From: a bacterium 336/3
Lineage (GTDB): Bacteria; Bacteroidota; Bacteroidia; Cytophagales; Thermonemataceae
Reading direction: 5' to 3'
DNA: 64,000 bases
Assembly (NCBI GenBank): GCA_001281695.1
Contig: LJIE01000001.1
Span: 3,433,521 to 3,497,520, forward strand
Part shown: positions 8,860 through 18,514 of the stretch, one piece after another
Numbering within the stretch: position 1 is the stretch's first letter
How the letters are laid out: each line of letters opens with the position of its first letter
Program-made: the position numbers and the translations under genes
The notes under the pieces: generated by a model
The model's database searches: none
Told to the model about the DNA's origin: nothing
What the model saw: the letters and a program-made list of their open reading frames with translations, nothing else

Positions 8860-10247
8860 CACTCATTAAATCTATTTCAGGCATTAGAGGAACTATTGGA
8901 GGGAAAGTTTCTGAAAATCTTACTCCTATTGATATTGTAAAATATGCAGCTGCTTTTGGAGAATGGCTCAAAAGCAAATCCAACACTCAAGAAAATCTGA
9001 AAATTGTAATAGGCAGAGATGCTCGCCTTTCAGGACAAATGCTCTCTCAATTGGTTTGTGCTACCTTACAGAGTTTAGGCTTTGATGTAGTGGATTTAGG
9101 TTTGGCTACAACTCCCACAGTAGAGATAGCCGTTCCACTTGAAAATGCTCTTGGAGGAATTATTTTGACAGCTAGCCACAACCCTATCCAGTGGAATGCT
9201 CTAAAGCTACTCAACGAAAAAGGTGAATTTATTTCAGGAAAAGATGGTGAAGAACTTTTACAGATAGCAGAAAAAGAAGATTTTAACTTTGTTGATGTAA
9301 AAAAACTTGGTAAATACATCCAAAATGATGATTACCTGAAAAAACATATCGAAATGATTTTGGCTCTACCACTTGTAGATGTGGAAGCCATCAAATCTAA
9401 AAATTTTAAAATAGCAGTAGATGCAGTTAATTCTGTAGGTGGTGTGGCTGTTCCTGCTCTTTTGAGGGCTTTGGGCGTCAGCCAAATCACAGAATTTAAT
9501 TGTGAGCCTACTGGTAATTTTGCTCATAATCCAGAACCATTACCCGAAAATTTAATCCAGTTTTGTAAAGACGTTGGAAAAGGACACTTCGATTTAGGTA
9601 TTGTTGTTGACCCAGATGTAGACAGATTGGCTTTGATTTGTGAAAATGGAGAGCCTTTTGGAGAAGAATATACGCTTGTAGCTGTTGCTGATTATGTTTT
9701 AAAAACACAAAAAGGAAACACCGTATCAAATCTTTCTTCTACACAAGCCCTTAAAGTAGTAACAGAAAAACATGGACAAAGCTATTTTTCTTCAGCAGTA
9801 GGCGAAGTGAATGTGGTAGCCACCATGAAAATCTCAAAATCTGTGATTGGTGGTGAAGGTAATGGAGGTATTATTTACCCTGATTTACATTATGGACGTG
9901 ATGCTTTGGTTGGAATAGCTTTATTTTTATCACATTTGGCTCAATCTGGGAAGTCCGCAAGCCTTTTACGCTCTACATATCCAAATTTTTATATATCTAA
10001 AAATAAAATTGAACTCTCTCAAGGAATCAATGTAGATGATATACTTGAAAAAATGCAACGTAAATATTCTAAATTCAATACTAATATTATTGATGGTCTG
10101 AAAGTTACTTTTGATAATGCATGGGTACATTTACGTAAAAGCAATACAGAGCCTATCATTCGTATTTATGCTGAAGCAGATAGTATAAGTACTGCTGATA
10201 ATTTGGCAGAAAAAGTAATGGCAGATATTAGAGAATTTAGTAAATAA
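8856..10247 (+). CDS. glmM: Phosphoglucosamine mutase
   Basis: 463 aa α-D-phosphohexomutase that interconverts glucosamine-6-phosphate and glucosamine-1-phosphate for UDP-GlcNAc and hence peptidoglycan and LPS. Visible: N-terminal SISGIRGTIGG, the phosphoserine loop TASHNPIQWNALK, the Mg-binding DPDVDR, the sugar-binding GGEGNGG and the phosphate-binding RKSNTEPIIRIYAEA. The DPDVDR and GGEGNGG forms match the Bacteroidota GlmM-type group; phosphomannomutase activity cannot be excluded from sequence. Its start overlaps the stop of the interrupted upstream frame. Confidence 0.92.
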   Translation: MTLIKSISGIRGTIGGKVSENLTPIDIVKYAAAFGEWLKSKSNTQENLKIVIGRDARLSGQMLSQLVCATLQSLGFDVVDLGLATTPTVEIAVPLENALGGIILTASHNPIQWNALKLLNEKGEFISGKDGEELLQIAEKEDFNFVDVKKLGKYIQNDDYLKKHIEMILALPLVDVEAIKSKNFKIAVDAVNSVGGVAVPALLRALGVSQITEFNCEPTGNFAHNPEPLPENLIQFCKDVGKGHFDLGIVVDPDVDRLALICENGEPFGEEYTLVAVADYVLKTQKGNTVSNLSSTQALKVVTEKHGQSYFSSAVGEVNVVATMKISKSVIGGEGNGGIIYPDLHYGRDALVGIALFLSHLAQSGKSASLLRSTYPNFYISKNKIELSQGINVDDILEKMQRKYSKFNTNIIDGLKVTFDNAWVHLRKSNTEPIIRIYAEADSISTADNLAEKVMADIREFSK

Positions 10248-10344
10248 TAACAGAAACCTTATAGGTTTTTAGGTGTTTTTTTTATGATTGTATATACTGA
10301 TTAACAATTATTTACAATAATAAACCTATCAGGTTTTAATATAA

Positions 10345-12600
10345 ATGAAAAAGTATATTTTTTTCTTTTTGTTCTTTAGCTTCTCTCTTGCTCTTTGGGC
10401 TCAAGAGGCAAATATTCCCTTGGGTGCATGGCGAACACACCTACCCTACCGAAATGTGCTTTCTGTAGCATTTGCAGAAAATAAAGTCTATGCTGTTGCA
10501 GAATCGGGTATTTTTGTTTTTGATAAATCGGATAATGCAACCAAAATTTTAGGTAAATCTGATGGACTTTCTGAAGCTCAAGCCTCTCAAATTGCTTATT
10601 CCACTGAAAGTCAAAAACTTATTATTTCTTATGCCAATGGCAATATTGATTTGCTTTACAACAATACCATCAAGAATATTGCTACTATCAAAAATGCAAC
10701 GAGTATCACTGGTGATAAACGTACCAATCATATTTTTATCCGAAATAACTTAGCTTATTTATCTACGAATTTTGGTGTTGTCGTCTTAGATTTAGCAAAA
10801 GAAGAAATCAAAGAAACTTGGAAAAACTTAGGAGCAGGTGGTATAAGTCTTTCTGTATCAGCTTGTACAGCAGTCAATAATGTTTTTTATTTAGCTACTC
10901 CACAAGGTGTACTTTTTGCCAATCAAAATTTGAATCTTCAAGATTTTAACAATTGGCAAAAATTCGGGTTGCCCAGTGGTTTGCCACAAGTAGCTGTTCA
11001 GCAAGTTGTTAATTTTCAAAATATTGTGTATGCATCACTCAATGGACAAGGCATTTATAAACTTATTGGTACCAACTGGACAAAAATAAATAGTATCATA
11101 GATTTAAACTTTACCTCTTTACAAACCATTGTAAATGAGCTTTATATTTGCTCAGGCAATAAAGTTTTCATTTTAAATACTTCTGACCAAACAAATATTC
11201 TTCAAAACACTTCCATCAAGAAACCAAATGCTATTTTAAAAGAAAATAGCAATACATGGGTTGCTGATGGAGAAACTGGCTTGATTTCAGATTTTGAGGG
11301 TTCTTATAAAAGTTATAGTCCTAATGGTATATTTAGTAACCGAAACTGGAAAACATTTTATTTTGATGACAAAATAGTAGCTCTTTCTGGGGGATATGCT
11401 ACAAACTATACAAACTTGTCGAAAACAGATGGTTTTGATATTTTTGAAAATGGCTTTTGGAAAACTTTTAATACCTCAGGGTTTGTAGATGTACAACCAG
11501 CTCCTTTCGCATTCGATTTAACTTCAGCTACTTACAATGCTTCTAAAAAGCTTTTAACACTTGGTTCGTTTGGCAACGGAATGATGCAACAAGATGCTCA
11601 AGGCAATTTTAATACAATAGACGAAACCACCCAACAAACACCCTTTTTTGGAGGTTCGGACATTAAAATTTCTGATGTACTTGCTGATAATAGAGGTAAT
11701 TTATGGGTTGCTCAGTATGGTGTCACCAACTCTCTGCATCAACAACGTTCTGATGGCTCTTGGCTTTCGTTTAGTTTTAATACTGCTACTCGTTTTCCTC
11801 TCCAAATACTCATTGACAACAACCGATACAAGTGGGTACGCCTTGCCCCTACTTCGTTTGCTGGTGGTGTTTGGGTGATAGATACAGAAGGAGGACAAAA
11901 CAAACACCTTACACCCAGCAATAGCAAACTCACAAATGGTAATATTTTATCTATGGCAATGGATAAAGATGGTATAATTTGGTTGGGTTCAGAAAGTGGA
12001 ATCATGACTGTTTTCAACTCTTTTGATGTTTTCAAAGCTAATTTTGAAGTAACCTTCCCTATTTTTGACAGAAGGCAACTTTTAGAAAATATTGCTGTTA
12101 CAAGCATTGCCATTGATGGAGCGAATAGAAAGTGGTTTGGGACTCGTAATAATGGTATTTTTGTTTTTGATGAAGATATTACCAAACTTGTTGCTCAATA
12201 TACAACAGAAAACTCTCCTCTTATTTCCAACGAAATCAGGAATTTAACTATACATCCCAAAACTGGTGAAGTATTTATTACAACTAATCAAGGTATTTCC
12301 TCTTTTAGAGAAGGTGTTAGTGTTGCTTCTGAAAATTTTGGAAATGTAAAAGTATTTCCCAATCCTGTACGCCCTAATTTTGAAGGTTTGGTGGGCATTG
12401 AGGGTCTTGCTGAAAATGCTGAGGTAAAAATCACGGATATTTCAGGTAAACTTATTTATCAAACCATTGCCAAAGGAGGAACAGCCACATGGAATGTTCG
12501 AGATTACAATGGAAGAAGGGCTGCATCAGGCATTTATCTTGTATTTTCAGGCAATGCACAAGGCGAACAACTGCAAGTTGCTAAAATAGCTGTTCTATAG
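10345..12600 (+). CDS. porZ: PorZ-like type IX secretion protein
   Basis: 751 aa. A signal peptide (1-19, ending LWAQ) is followed by PLGAWRTHLPYRNVLSVAFAE, a highly typical PorZ start. Two β-propeller domains built from two-component-regulator-propeller repeats follow (for example GVLFANQNL, DNRGNLWVAQYG, DKDGIIWLGSESGIM, IDGANRKWFGTRNNGIFVFDED). The C-terminal domain starts KVFPNPVRPNFEGLVGI and ends GIYLVFSGN, a T9SS-CTD-like fold. In Porphyromonas, PorZ is part of the surface attachment complex that delivers A-LPS to the sortase PorU. No porU neighbour is present. Function is by homology. Confidence 0.85.
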   Translation: MKKYIFFFLFFSFSLALWAQEANIPLGAWRTHLPYRNVLSVAFAENKVYAVAESGIFVFDKSDNATKILGKSDGLSEAQASQIAYSTESQKLIISYANGNIDLLYNNTIKNIATIKNATSITGDKRTNHIFIRNNLAYLSTNFGVVVLDLAKEEIKETWKNLGAGGISLSVSACTAVNNVFYLATPQGVLFANQNLNLQDFNNWQKFGLPSGLPQVAVQQVVNFQNIVYASLNGQGIYKLIGTNWTKINSIIDLNFTSLQTIVNELYICSGNKVFILNTSDQTNILQNTSIKKPNAILKENSNTWVADGETGLISDFEGSYKSYSPNGIFSNRNWKTFYFDDKIVALSGGYATNYTNLSKTDGFDIFENGFWKTFNTSGFVDVQPAPFAFDLTSATYNASKKLLTLGSFGNGMMQQDAQGNFNTIDETTQQTPFFGGSDIKISDVLADNRGNLWVAQYGVTNSLHQQRSDGSWLSFSFNTATRFPLQILIDNNRYKWVRLAPTSFAGGVWVIDTEGGQNKHLTPSNSKLTNGNILSMAMDKDGIIWLGSESGIMTVFNSFDVFKANFEVTFPIFDRRQLLENIAVTSIAIDGANRKWFGTRNNGIFVFDEDITKLVAQYTTENSPLISNEIRNLTIHPKTGEVFITTNQGISSFREGVSVASENFGNVKVFPNPVRPNFEGLVGIEGLAENAEVKITDISGKLIYQTIAKGGTATWNVRDYNGRRAASGIYLVFSGNAQGEQLQVAKIAVL

Positions 12601-12679
12601 ATGATACTTTTTAGCACATATATCTCCAATTTATGAGGCTTTCTCACAAACTTTTTCATACAAAAGATATTTTTTTTAT

Positions 12680-12687
12680 TAGTTTTG
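12680..12687 (+). promoter_or_regulatory. Putative -7 box TAGTTTTG for lepB
   Basis: TAGTTTTG fits TAnnTTTG and lies 35 bases upstream of the lepB ATG. The upstream TTG element is not evident. Confidence 0.4.
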
Positions 12688-12722
12688 CGTTCTGTTAAAG
12701 AATTTTCAATTATATAGACATC

Positions 12723-13940
12723 ATGAAATTTCAGTTTCCGTTTTTTAAGAAAAAAGAATCTACTACTACAAAACCTAAATCTAAATTACGAGAATGGGTA
12801 GATGCCATTGTATTTGCAGTAGTCGTAGCCACCTTTCTTCGTTGGTTACTTTTAGAAGCCTATACCATTCCCACATCATCTATGGAAGGCTCTTTACTCA
12901 CAGGTGATTTTTTATTTGTAAGTAAACTACATTATGGAGCAAGAACACCCAAAACTCCTCTTCAGATGCCTCTTACACATCAAAAAATATGGTTTACAAA
13001 TTTGCCTTCTTATTTAACTTGGATACAACTGCCTCAATACCGTTTGCCTCATTTTTCGGAAGTGAAAAGCGGAGATGCTGTGGTATTTAACTATCCTGGA
13101 TTAGAACCAAAAATACATCGCTATCCAACAGATTTAAGAACCAATTATATCAAACGTTGTGTTGGGGCTGCTGGCGATTCGTTAGAAGTAAGAGATACCA
13201 AAGTTTTTCTAAATGGGAAACAGTTCCAAAATCACGAAAAGGTTCAGCATAGATATTATGTATATGTAAAAGAAGAAATTCCTATTGAAACTTTCCAAGA
13301 GATGAATCTATTCAGTGCTGATGATGAAAAAGTAGAAGCCAATGAGCATGATATTGAAAGTTTTGATAGCGACAAAAAACGATATGTAGCTTATATCAAT
13401 GAGAAAACGGTGGAAATTTTCAAGAAAATGCCACAAGTAACAAAAGTTGAATTAGAAATTGAACCTAAAAACCAGATAGAGCAAAACTCAGGATATTTGG
13501 TTGTAAATGAAGATGATATCGCAGATTATGTAGCTGGCAATCCTGTTTTCCCTAATCATCCTAAATTTACTTGGAATAGAGATAATTTTGGTCCCGTATG
13601 GATTCCTAAAAAAGGTGCAAAAATTTCTATCAATGAAAATACACTTATTTTGTATGGTTTCACCATCAAAGAATTTGAGGGTTATGACAGAAAAGATGTC
13701 AAAATAGAGAAAAATCAGTTAATCATTGAAGGCAAAGCTGTTACAGAATATACTTTCAAGCAAGATTATTATTTTATGATGGGAGATAACAGACACAGGT
13801 CTTCAGATTCAAGGTATTGGGGTTTTGTCCCTGCTGACCATGTAGTTGGGAAAGCATTATTCATCTGGATGTCATGGGAAGGAAGAGCTAAATGGTACAA
13901 AAAAATCAGATGGGGAAGATTATTCAATGGTATTAATTAA
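12723..13940 (+). CDS. lepB: Signal peptidase I
   Basis: 405 aa inner-membrane protease that removes signal peptides from Sec and Tat substrates. One N-terminal membrane helix (about 26-45) precedes the catalytic box PTSSMEGSLLTGD with Ser53 as nucleophile. The general base is Lys144 in NYIKRCVGAAGD, and the C-terminal box is MMGDNRHRSSDSRYWGFVP. Between the Lys box and the final box lies a long insertion (about residues 160-345) rich in charged residues, typical of the long Bacteroidota LepB form. A strong bidirectional terminator follows. Confidence 0.95.
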   Translation: MKFQFPFFKKKESTTTKPKSKLREWVDAIVFAVVVATFLRWLLLEAYTIPTSSMEGSLLTGDFLFVSKLHYGARTPKTPLQMPLTHQKIWFTNLPSYLTWIQLPQYRLPHFSEVKSGDAVVFNYPGLEPKIHRYPTDLRTNYIKRCVGAAGDSLEVRDTKVFLNGKQFQNHEKVQHRYYVYVKEEIPIETFQEMNLFSADDEKVEANEHDIESFDSDKKRYVAYINEKTVEIFKKMPQVTKVELEIEPKNQIEQNSGYLVVNEDDIADYVAGNPVFPNHPKFTWNRDNFGPVWIPKKGAKISINENTLILYGFTIKEFEGYDRKDVKIEKNQLIIEGKAVTEYTFKQDYYFMMGDNRHRSSDSRYWGFVPADHVVGKALFIWMSWEGRAKWYKKIRWGRLFNGIN

Positions 13941-13941
13941 G

Positions 13942-13970
13942 CAAAAGCCTCTCATTTTGAGAGGCTTTTG
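13942..13970. terminator. Bidirectional terminator between lepB and serpin genes
   Basis: CAAAAGCCTCTCA, loop TTT, TGAGAGGCTTTTG: a perfect 13-bp stem with A/T runs on both sides, between convergent genes. Confidence 0.9.
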
Positions 13971-15149
13971 TTATTTGATGGGTTTCTGAACTGTACCAAT
14001 AAATAATATTTCCTGTGTTTCTGAGTGTTCTATCACAAACAAAAACGGATGGTCAGCTTTAAAAATAAAAGGCACTTGAAGTTCAGATTGATGTGAGCTA
14101 CTTTTTGGTGTCATGACTACTGCTGTAGCTGCTGCTGCCTCTGTTCCTTTTTCTTCTACTTTTACTTTGGCTTGGTGAATTACCTCTGAGATTTTAAGAC
14201 TTGTTTTTTGAGAAATTCCTGAAAATTGAGCTACATCCCCAAAAGCTGTAGGCATTCCCATTGCCTTTAGATTATTAGATAACATATATTTTGTTTCAAA
14301 TTCAAAAACAGGCAAATACAACCTTACATCTTTTTTAGATACAGCATTTTTCAAAGCTGTCCATAGGTTTGCATCTATATTTTTAAGTAGTTCTGGGAGT
14401 TTTTTATCCTTGGGCAAAACGACCCACATTGAAACCTTATTACCTTTGTAAGGCAACTGGATTACAGAATTGCCATCTAAAATACCCGCTTTAAAAAATT
14501 TTTCCTGATACATCATATCTACTTTTTCATCTTTCTCTCCATTGACTTTAAAATCAAGTTTATGGGTGTTTTTTTTATCAAAACCATATTCCCAATTTGC
14601 TTTAAAATAAATAGTATTGGTTAAAACCATTTTGGTTTCTTTGGTTATTACACCCATAGGAAGTAGATTCTTAATCATTTTATTCGTTTTTTCTTCCACA
14701 AATAAATTGATTTTCTTTCGAGCATTTTCAGGGTTTTCTTTAAATCCTAAAACCTCTGCACCAGCCATATAAAAATCTTTAGCTATTTTTTGATATGTAT
14801 CCAATACTTCCAAGCTTTTTTCTATCCATAACATATTGGTTGTAACCAATTGAAAATCTTTTACATTCGATATTTTTTTGATAATATCCTGCATTTCTTT
14901 TTGCCTTTTGGTAGCATCAGTTTCTAAGGATAAAGTTTTTTGCATTTCTTCAAGTGTTGCACCACTAGCTCCCTCTGCACACAAACTCAGAATAGTACGA
15001 ATACTATAGGGAGAGAGAAAAGTATTTTCATTTTTGGCTAAGTTTTTCAGCATACTGAAAGCAAACTTATCAGAATTTCTTAATTCTTGGCTAAATAATT
15101 GGCTTATAGAATAATAGAAAAACAATGAGGTTAAAATAAATTTTTTCAT
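13971..15149 (-). CDS. Secreted serpin (serine protease inhibitor)
   Basis: 392 aa, the standard serpin length, with a signal peptide (1-21). Family signatures include FAFSMLKNLAKNENTFLSPYSI near the N-terminus, the MVLTNTIYFKANWEYGF breach segment, and the C-terminal HPFLFVIEHSETQEILFIGTV. The reactive-centre hinge is EEKGTEAAAATAVVMTPK, with the small-residue run expected of an inhibitory serpin. Counting from the hinge as in antitrypsin puts Lys at P1 (cleavage PK|SSS), predicting trypsin-like targets, but the distal side is about eight residues longer than in antitrypsin, so this is tentative. It would act in the periplasm or outside the cell. Confidence 0.93.
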   Translation of the reverse strand: MKKFILTSLFFYYSISQLFSQELRNSDKFAFSMLKNLAKNENTFLSPYSIRTILSLCAEGASGATLEEMQKTLSLETDATKRQKEMQDIIKKISNVKDFQLVTTNMLWIEKSLEVLDTYQKIAKDFYMAGAEVLGFKENPENARKKINLFVEEKTNKMIKNLLPMGVITKETKMVLTNTIYFKANWEYGFDKKNTHKLDFKVNGEKDEKVDMMYQEKFFKAGILDGNSVIQLPYKGNKVSMWVVLPKDKKLPELLKNIDANLWTALKNAVSKKDVRLYLPVFEFETKYMLSNNLKAMGMPTAFGDVAQFSGISQKTSLKISEVIHQAKVKVEEKGTEAAAATAVVMTPKSSSHQSELQVPFIFKADHPFLFVIEHSETQEILFIGTVQKPIK

Positions 15150-15217
15150 ACTTAAACAGTGTTAGTTTTTTATTATTAACCAAACCTTATGCCGAAATTC
15201 TTTATTTATGATAATTC

Positions 15218-15248
15218 TTGGCTTAAATCTTTTTATTCTTTATTTTTG
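15218..15248 (+). promoter_or_regulatory. Bacteroidota-type promoter for nhaD
   Basis: TTG at 15218-15220, a 20-base spacer, then TATTTTTG at 15241-15248. This matches the TTG/TAnnTTTG consensus with ideal spacing, 39 bases before the ATG at 15288. Confidence 0.65.
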
Positions 15249-15287
15249 GGGCTTTGAACATTTTATATACCTAAATTTATAATTGCT

Positions 15288-16541
15288 ATGATTGCACTAC
15301 TAATAGGGATTTTTGTAGTAGGATATTTACTGATTGCTTTAGAACACAATATTCGTTTAAACAAAACAGCCTCTGCCCTCATTACAGGTGTACTTTGTTG
15401 GGTTGTTTACATTGTATTTTCCGAAAATAAAGAAGTCGTTTCTGAACATTTAGCACACCATTTATCAGAAATAGCACAAATCCTATTTTTCTTGATGGGA
15501 GCTATGACTATTGTAGAGCTTATTGATGCTCATGATGGTTTTGATATTGTAAAAAGTCAAATCAATACTCCCAATAACAAACGCCTGATGTGGGTGATGA
15601 GCCTTTTGGCATTCTTTTTATCTGCTATTATTGATAACCTTACCACAGCCATTGTGATGGTTTCTATTCTAAGAAAAATCATCAAAGACAAAGAGCAAAG
15701 AATGTTGCTTGTGGGTATTATGATTATTGCTGCCAATGCTGGAGGAGCTTGGTCACCTATCGGAGATGTAACTACCACCATGCTTTGGATAAAAGGACAG
15801 ATTTCTGCTTCTGCAATTATTACCAAAGTTTTTATACCAAGTTTAGTATGTACCCTCATTCCTTTAATCTATTATCAATTCCGATTACCCAAACAAGAGT
15901 TGGAGAAAATGGAACGAAATACAGAAGCTAATCCTGATGGAAAGAAAATGTTAATTTTTGGTGTGAGTATTTTATTGTTAGTCCCTGTATTTAAGACAGT
16001 TACACATTTACCTCCTTATATGGGTATTTTATTAGGCTTGGGTTTGGTTTGGGTATTTTCTGAAATTATTCATAGCAATAAAGATGATGAGCGTAGGAGA
16101 CCTCTTTCTGTAGCTCATGCCCTTTCAAAAATTGATACTTCCAGCATTTTGTTTTTCTTAGGTATTTTATTGGCTGTGGGAGCCTTAGAATCTACAAATT
16201 TACTAAAAAGTTTTGCAGGCTTTTTAAATGAATCTGTTGGAAACTTAGACATTATCATAACCATTATTGGTGTAGCATCTTCTGTGGTAGATAACGTTCC
16301 ATTGCTTGCAGCAGCTCAAAATATGTATTCTTTGGCAGATTTCCCAATGGATAGTAAATTGTGGCTATTTTTAGCATATTCTACAGGTACTGGTGGTAGT
16401 ATTTTGATTATTGGTTCTGCTGCTGGAGTGGCAGCTATGGGCATGGAAAATATTAGCTTTACTTGGTATTTGCGTAGAATCTCACTATTTGCTCTTTTAG
16501 GTTTTTTGGCTGGAGCATTGGCTTTTGTATTAATCAATTAA
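15288..16541 (+). CDS. nhaD: NhaD-type Na+/H+ antiporter
   Basis: 417 aa polytopic inner-membrane protein with about 11-12 helices. NhaD/ArsB-superfamily signatures include FFLMGAMTIVELIDAHDGFD, FFLSAIIDNLTTAIVMVSIL (the conserved Asp-Asn of the ion site), ANAGGAWSPIGDVTTTMLW and a second inverted-repeat copy ASSVVDNVPLLAAAQNM with STGTGGSILIIGSAAGVAAMGM. It exports Na+ (or Li+) in exchange for protons, consistent with a marine or brackish lifestyle. It has its own promoter and is divergent from the serpin gene. Confidence 0.92.
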   Translation: MIALLIGIFVVGYLLIALEHNIRLNKTASALITGVLCWVVYIVFSENKEVVSEHLAHHLSEIAQILFFLMGAMTIVELIDAHDGFDIVKSQINTPNNKRLMWVMSLLAFFLSAIIDNLTTAIVMVSILRKIIKDKEQRMLLVGIMIIAANAGGAWSPIGDVTTTMLWIKGQISASAIITKVFIPSLVCTLIPLIYYQFRLPKQELEKMERNTEANPDGKKMLIFGVSILLLVPVFKTVTHLPPYMGILLGLGLVWVFSEIIHSNKDDERRRPLSVAHALSKIDTSSILFFLGILLAVGALESTNLLKSFAGFLNESVGNLDIIITIIGVASSVVDNVPLLAAAQNMYSLADFPMDSKLWLFLAYSTGTGGSILIIGSAAGVAAMGMENISFTWYLRRISLFALLGFLAGALAFVLIN

Positions 16542-16605
16542 CAATGAACAATTATCAATTTTGTACTTATTACGAATATCTTTCTACTTAATTCATCACT
16601 AAAAT

Positions 16606-17037
16606 ATGTCTTGGCTTTGTCTCAATTGCGAAACTGTAAACTTTGATGCTGAAACACGCTGCATTGTTTGTGGAGATGAACGTTATTACACAGCCTCTGA
16701 AATGAAACTTTTGTTAGACAATCATCCTGAAGCCAAACAACTTAGAGATGAAAACAAACGCCTCAACACGCAAACAAAGTGGTTACAAACACGAAACAAG
16801 AATTTAACTCAAGAAAATAAACTACTCAAAGAGCAAAATACTCCAAAGCAAGAAGAAATATCCATACCAAAAGAAGAAATCATAGATTCTACTCAAGAAT
16901 CTATGATTCAACCTCTTATAATTAAAGATGCAATACAACAAAAAAAGATTTTTTGGACTCACAAAGTGGTATTTTGGCAAATTACAACAGCCGTTGCTAC
17001 GCTTTCTGCCATCTTAATTGCTGTTTTTAAGCGGTAA
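16606..17037 (+). CDS. RanBP2-type zinc-finger, coiled-coil, tail-anchored protein
   Basis: 143 aa. Residues 3-23 give WLCLNCETVNFDAETRCIVC, exactly the RanBP2 zinc-finger pattern W-x-C-x2-C-x3-N-x6-C-x2-C. Residues about 45-85 are a heptad-like, Lys/Glu/Asn-rich coiled coil, and the C-terminus is one membrane helix (VFWQITTAVATLSAILIAVF) ending in KR. This predicts a protein anchored by its tail with the zinc finger in the cytoplasm. In eukaryotes this finger binds ubiquitin or single-stranded RNA; the bacterial role is unknown. The 3' end overlaps the convergent transporter gene by 11 bases. Confidence 0.75.
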   Translation: MSWLCLNCETVNFDAETRCIVCGDERYYTASEMKLLLDNHPEAKQLRDENKRLNTQTKWLQTRNKNLTQENKLLKEQNTPKQEEISIPKEEIIDSTQESMIQPLIIKDAIQQKKIFWTHKVVFWQITTAVATLSAILIAVFKR

Positions 17038-18346
17038 ATTCTTTTTGGTACGATTTTTTAGAAGGAACAAGAAACAAAACCAACAAACCTATTATAAAAA
17101 ATCCCATCAGAGCAAGTACACTGTTTCGCATACTTCCTGTAAAATGATGAATGGCTCCATAAACAAAAATGCCTAAAGCTGTTGAAATTTTATCGGCTGC
17201 ATCATAAAAACTAAAAAATGAAGCTGTATCTGTTGTTTCGGGCATGAGTTTAGCGTATGTCGAACGAGAAAGAGATTGAACGCCTCCCATCACAAAACCT
17301 ACAACACCTGCCAATCCATAGAAGCTCATTTTATCTTTCACAAAATAAGCCCAAATACAAATTCCAATCCAAATAATAACAGCTATTCTTAGTGAATAAG
17401 TGTTCCCCTTCCTATTTGAAATGGCAGAAAAGAAATAAGAACCTACAATAGCAACCAACTGAATGATTAATACTACCATAATGAGGGCTTGTTCTTCCAT
17501 TTTTACCTCTTCTTTGGCAAAAAAAGGAGCTAAGTACATCACACTTTGTACAGCCATGTTATAGAAAAAGAAAGCTACTACAAACATCTTCAGGTATTTG
17601 AGTGGGCGTACTTGCTTCCAAACATTGCCCAATTCTTTAAATCCATTCAAAAGCCAATTTCCTTTTGCCTCTTTCTGATAAACATTGTTGGGCATATAAT
17701 AAAAGCTGTATTGAGCAAAACCTATCCACCATAAACCTGTAAGTGCAAATGAAATCCGAGGGGCTATGCTTCCATCTTCAATTCCTAAATCTTTTCTAAA
17801 AATAATCAGGGCTAATGAGAATACTAATAGAATCACACTACCAATATAACCTCTTGCAAAGGCTTTGGCACTTAATCTGTCAAATTGGTCATCTGTAGCT
17901 ATATCAGGCAAATAAGAATTATTAAAAACTACACTGCCGGCATAACCTATCAACCCCAACATATACCCCAAAATCCCCCAATGAATGGTTGATAGATCTT
18001 TAAATAAAATAAGTATAAAACAAGCGATACTTCCTATAATACAAAAAAACTGCATAAATGCTTTTTTACGGCCACTATAGTCGGCGATTGCTGTAAGAAT
18101 AGGACTGATAAGAGCTATCAAAAAAAATGCTAAAGAAGCAGCATATTCAAAGATAACGGTATTCTTGATGGTAGAGCCTAAAAACAAAATTTCTGATGTT
18201 CCATCAGGATTTCTTGTAATACTATCACTATATCCAGGGAAAACAGCTGAGGCTATTACAAGTGAAAAAGCTGAGTTTGCCCAATCGTACATTGTCCAAG
18301 CATTCGTGATTTTAGGGTCATTTTTAGGAACAGATGTTTTTAACAT
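17027..18346 (-). CDS. MFS transporter, UMF1 (Atg22-like) family
   Basis: 439 aa with 11-12 predicted membrane helices. The N-terminal AWTMYDWANSAFSLVIASAVFPGY is the UMF1/Atg22 signature (YDWANSAF), and later segments SDYSGRKKAFMQFFCIIG and GGVQSLSRSTYAKLMPETTDTASFFSFYD match the conserved loops of the family. Yeast Atg22 exports amino acids from the vacuole; bacterial substrates are not known. It is a single gene, divergent from scpA and convergent with the zinc-finger gene. Confidence 0.88.
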   Translation of the reverse strand: MLKTSVPKNDPKITNAWTMYDWANSAFSLVIASAVFPGYSDSITRNPDGTSEILFLGSTIKNTVIFEYAASLAFFLIALISPILTAIADYSGRKKAFMQFFCIIGSIACFILILFKDLSTIHWGILGYMLGLIGYAGSVVFNNSYLPDIATDDQFDRLSAKAFARGYIGSVILLVFSLALIIFRKDLGIEDGSIAPRISFALTGLWWIGFAQYSFYYMPNNVYQKEAKGNWLLNGFKELGNVWKQVRPLKYLKMFVVAFFFYNMAVQSVMYLAPFFAKEEVKMEEQALIMVVLIIQLVAIVGSYFFSAISNRKGNTYSLRIAVIIWIGICIWAYFVKDKMSFYGLAGVVGFVMGGVQSLSRSTYAKLMPETTDTASFFSFYDAADKISTALGIFVYGAIHHFTGSMRNSVLALMGFFIIGLLVLFLVPSKKSYQKEFTA

Positions 18347-18483
18347 AGTATAAAATATCGGTTTTAAATATTTAAGTGTAAGATCCTTAAAACAAGAATA
18401 ATGAATTATTTTGACAATATGCTACTTACAGATAAACTTTTCGTTAAATCTCAAGATGCTATCCATATCTCAGAAAAAATAGC

Positions 18484-18491
18484 TACATTTG
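18484..18491 (+). promoter_or_regulatory. Putative -7 box TACATTTG for scpA
   Basis: TACATTTG fits TAnnTTTG and lies 23 bases before the ATG at 18515. It falls inside the longer in-frame extension, which supports 18515 as the real start of scpA. Confidence 0.5.
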
Positions 18492-18514
18492 CATGTATAT
18501 TTTGTCTTTGTTAT

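Noticed and set aside
10254-10338. Short hairpins AAACC..GGTTT between glmM and porZ-like gene
   Set aside because: Stems are only five to six base pairs; they may act as weak terminators but I could not support them.
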